The notes beneath the pieces were generated by a model. The model had not been told where the DNA came from. It saw nothing but the letters and a program-made list of their open reading frames with translations, and made no database searches. The position numbers were made by a program, and so were the translations under genes. Below are positions 43,193 through 44,685 of a stretch of DNA of 44,685 nt, one piece after another. Source of the DNA: Ignavibacteriota bacterium (GTDB lineage: Bacteria > Bacteroidota > Ignavibacteria > UBA10030); NCBI GenBank assembly GCA_003170475.1, contig PMZI01000032.1:33652-78336 (forward strand). Reading direction: 5' to 3'. Each line of letters opens with the position of its first letter. Position 1 is the stretch's first letter.

Positions 43193-44533
43193 ATGGCCAC
43201 TGATGTCATTGTGATCGGAGGTGGACTCAGCGGGCTGAGCACAGCTGTCGACCTTGCCTCGCGCGGATTGTCGGTGCTTGTCCTTGAACGGTCTCAGCAT
43301 CTCGGGGGACGCGCGTACTCCTTTGCCGACGAACAGACGGGAGAGGAGATCGATAACGGTCAACACCTGATGATGGGCTGCTATCACGAAACGCGATGGC
43401 TCCTGCGCACCATCGGTTCCGATCATCTCGCAACGCTCCAGCCAAATCTCCATATCGATTTTCGCCATCCTCAGCGTGGCACAGCTTCCTTGGATTGTCC
43501 TTCGTTGCCGGGGCCCTTTCACCTGCTCGCGGGGCTGCTGAAACTCAAAACGCTCTCCTTCACCGACCGGCTCAAACTCCTGAGAATCGGACTCGCGATC
43601 CACAAACACTCCGAATCCATTGAACCATCGATTGCGGCGCTCACGGTTCACCAATGGCTCGATTCGCTGGGTCAGCCTGAGGAGAACAAAAAGTATCTGT
43701 GGGATATTCTTGCAGTCGGGAGTCTCAACGGCGATCCAAAGGTGGTGTCGGCGCTGCTCTTCTATAGAGTCTTGAGAGCGGCGTTCCTCGGCGGCAAAGA
43801 GAATTCTTCTCTTCTGATTCCGAAAGCAGGATTGTCCAGGCTGTTCGACGAACCGGCTCTGCGCTACCTCCAATCGAAAAGAGGGGAAGTCCTGGTCGGA
43901 TGTGCCGTCGATGAGCTCGTTTCTCAAGGCTCTCGCGTAAAATCTGTCCGTTGTTCTGATGGTTTGAAGCACGAAGCGAAGGCCTTCGTTTGCGCGGTTC
44001 CCTGGTACGCTGTATCCAATCTCTTACCGGCGAATGAACCCGCGCGCCGAGCTGCAGAGCGTATGACCGCGTCCGCCATTCTCTCGATAGATCTTTGGTT
44101 CGATCGCCCTGTCATGGGCGAGGATTTCGTTGCACTTCTTGATTCACGCGTGCAATGGGTGTTCAACAGATCGAAGATATTCGGCGCATCCTCAGCGTCC
44201 GGCCAATGTCTCGCCCTGACCGTCAGCGGTGCTGACGGCCTCATTGACAAAGATGCCCGGGAGCTTGTTGCTCTGGCGGTGGAAGATCTGCGGCGGGTGT
44301 TTCCACGAGTCGGGACCGCGACAGTGGTTCACTCGGTTGTTCTCAAGGAAAGGCGAGCGACGTTTTCTCAACGTCCCGACATTGAACCTCTTCGTCCTTC
44401 TTCAAGAACCTCCCTGGAGAATCTCTTCCTTGCCGGGGATTGGACAAATACGGGGTATCCTGCCACGATTGAAGGCGCTGTGATGAGCGGAAGGAAGGCT
44501 GCTGCACACGTCTCAGAATTTCTGGCCCGGTGA
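43193..44533 (+). CDS. hpnE: Hydroxysqualene dehydroxylase HpnE
   Basis: 446 residues, FAD-dependent amine-oxidase-like fold. The N-terminal dinucleotide-binding motif 'VIVIGGGLSGLSTAVDLA' and 'VLERSQHLGGRAYSF' are followed by 'IDNGQHLMMGCY', typical of HpnE, and the C-terminal FAD motif 'LFLAGDWTNTGYPATIEGAVMSGRKAA'. It reduces hydroxysqualene to squalene, the last step of the HpnCDE pathway. The start ATG 43193 sits directly before the nucleotide-binding strand; no Shine-Dalgarno is evident. It is separated from hpnD by repeat elements, which may force it to use its own promoter. The 150 bases after the stop contain nothing I can call. Confidence 0.93.
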   Translation: MATDVIVIGGGLSGLSTAVDLASRGLSVLVLERSQHLGGRAYSFADEQTGEEIDNGQHLMMGCYHETRWLLRTIGSDHLATLQPNLHIDFRHPQRGTASLDCPSLPGPFHLLAGLLKLKTLSFTDRLKLLRIGLAIHKHSESIEPSIAALTVHQWLDSLGQPEENKKYLWDILAVGSLNGDPKVVSALLFYRVLRAAFLGGKENSSLLIPKAGLSRLFDEPALRYLQSKRGEVLVGCAVDELVSQGSRVKSVRCSDGLKHEAKAFVCAVPWYAVSNLLPANEPARRAAERMTASAILSIDLWFDRPVMGEDFVALLDSRVQWVFNRSKIFGASSASGQCLALTVSGADGLIDKDARELVALAVEDLRRVFPRVGTATVVHSVVLKERRATFSQRPDIEPLRPSSRTSLENLFLAGDWTNTGYPATIEGAVMSGRKAAAHVSEFLAR

Positions 44534-44685
44534 GCGTTGGTTTCGGAGCGCCGAGAGGCTCACACCTATGCTGCCCGACCGGGACGGGGTGTTGGGTTCG
44601 TCCAGCTGCTCCAGAGGTGCTCTGACCGAAAGGATCAATGCACAAAGCCCCTTCCTGATTTCTTCCCATTTCCGGCACTTTCCCC

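Noticed and set aside
44534-44685. Possible gene start or terminator after hpnE
   Set aside because: The short open frame from ATG 44568 to the window end has no family-like sequence, and I see no stem followed by a T-run.
1-44685. CRISPR arrays, prophage, transposase or integrase genes
   Set aside because: No regularly spaced direct repeats and no reading frame with recombinase or transposase motifs were seen on either strand.

Overview
The window looks like chromosomal DNA of a free-living member of the Bacteroidota/Chlorobi (FCB) lineage, probably near Ignavibacteria or Kryptonia. The evidence is a surface protein ending in an 'NYPNPFNPTT' type IX sorting domain, a DUF5916 outer-membrane protein, a Bacteroidota-type LptD, an AraC regulator with an N-terminal metal-binding domain of the kind seen in that phylum, and weak or absent Shine-Dalgarno sequences at many genes. 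The lineage call is inference; no rRNA is present. There are no phage, CRISPR or transposase genes. The mobile-looking material consists of short non-coding repeats.

Layout. 1-909: 3' end of a DUF5916 gene. 964-10842, all on the minus strand: a membrane adenylate/guanylate cyclase with a periplasmic TPR part, alpha-glucan phosphorylase, a copper block (CopA, CopZ-like chaperone, HMA-AraC regulator) and acetate kinase with its own terminator. 11036-18186, plus strand: a UvrD-type helicase split by a 32-base insertion, then a tightly overlapping set of three genes (HisC-like aminotransferase, cytidylyltransferase/CDP-alcohol phosphotransferase fusion, exported beta-propeller phosphoesterase) closed by a strong terminator shared with the convergent response-regulator gene. 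19854-23969: PhyH-family oxygenase and secreted GH38 mannosidase. 24035-31432: lipoprotein, sigma-54 activator, Ser/Thr kinase with PEGA domains, DUF5683-like membrane protein and a T9SS surface protein. 31559-35125: ROK kinase and LptD. 35220-38674, minus strand: tRNA-Leu, tig, clpP, clpX. 38866-40773: exported TPR protein. 41019-44533: hpnC, hpnD, hpnE for squalene synthesis, with two terminal-inverted-repeat elements between hpnD and hpnE. I see no convincing gene in the last 150 bases.

How it fits together. The most interesting regulatory reading is a sigma-54 circuit. A GAF-AAA+ activator lies two genes upstream of a consensus -24/-12 promoter that drives the T9SS surface protein. A second good -24/-12 site precedes the coiled-coil response regulator. 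Both promoters have repeat or dyad sequences about 100 bases upstream, where enhancer sites are expected. The most interesting metabolic candidate is the aminotransferase/CDP-alcohol phosphotransferase/phosphoesterase set, which resembles a route to a phosphodiester compound or lipid head group but matches no complete pathway I know. The split helicase has identical in-frame ACT codons at the two edges of its insertion, so it is either a recent pseudogene, an assembly error, or, more speculatively, a translational-bypass site.
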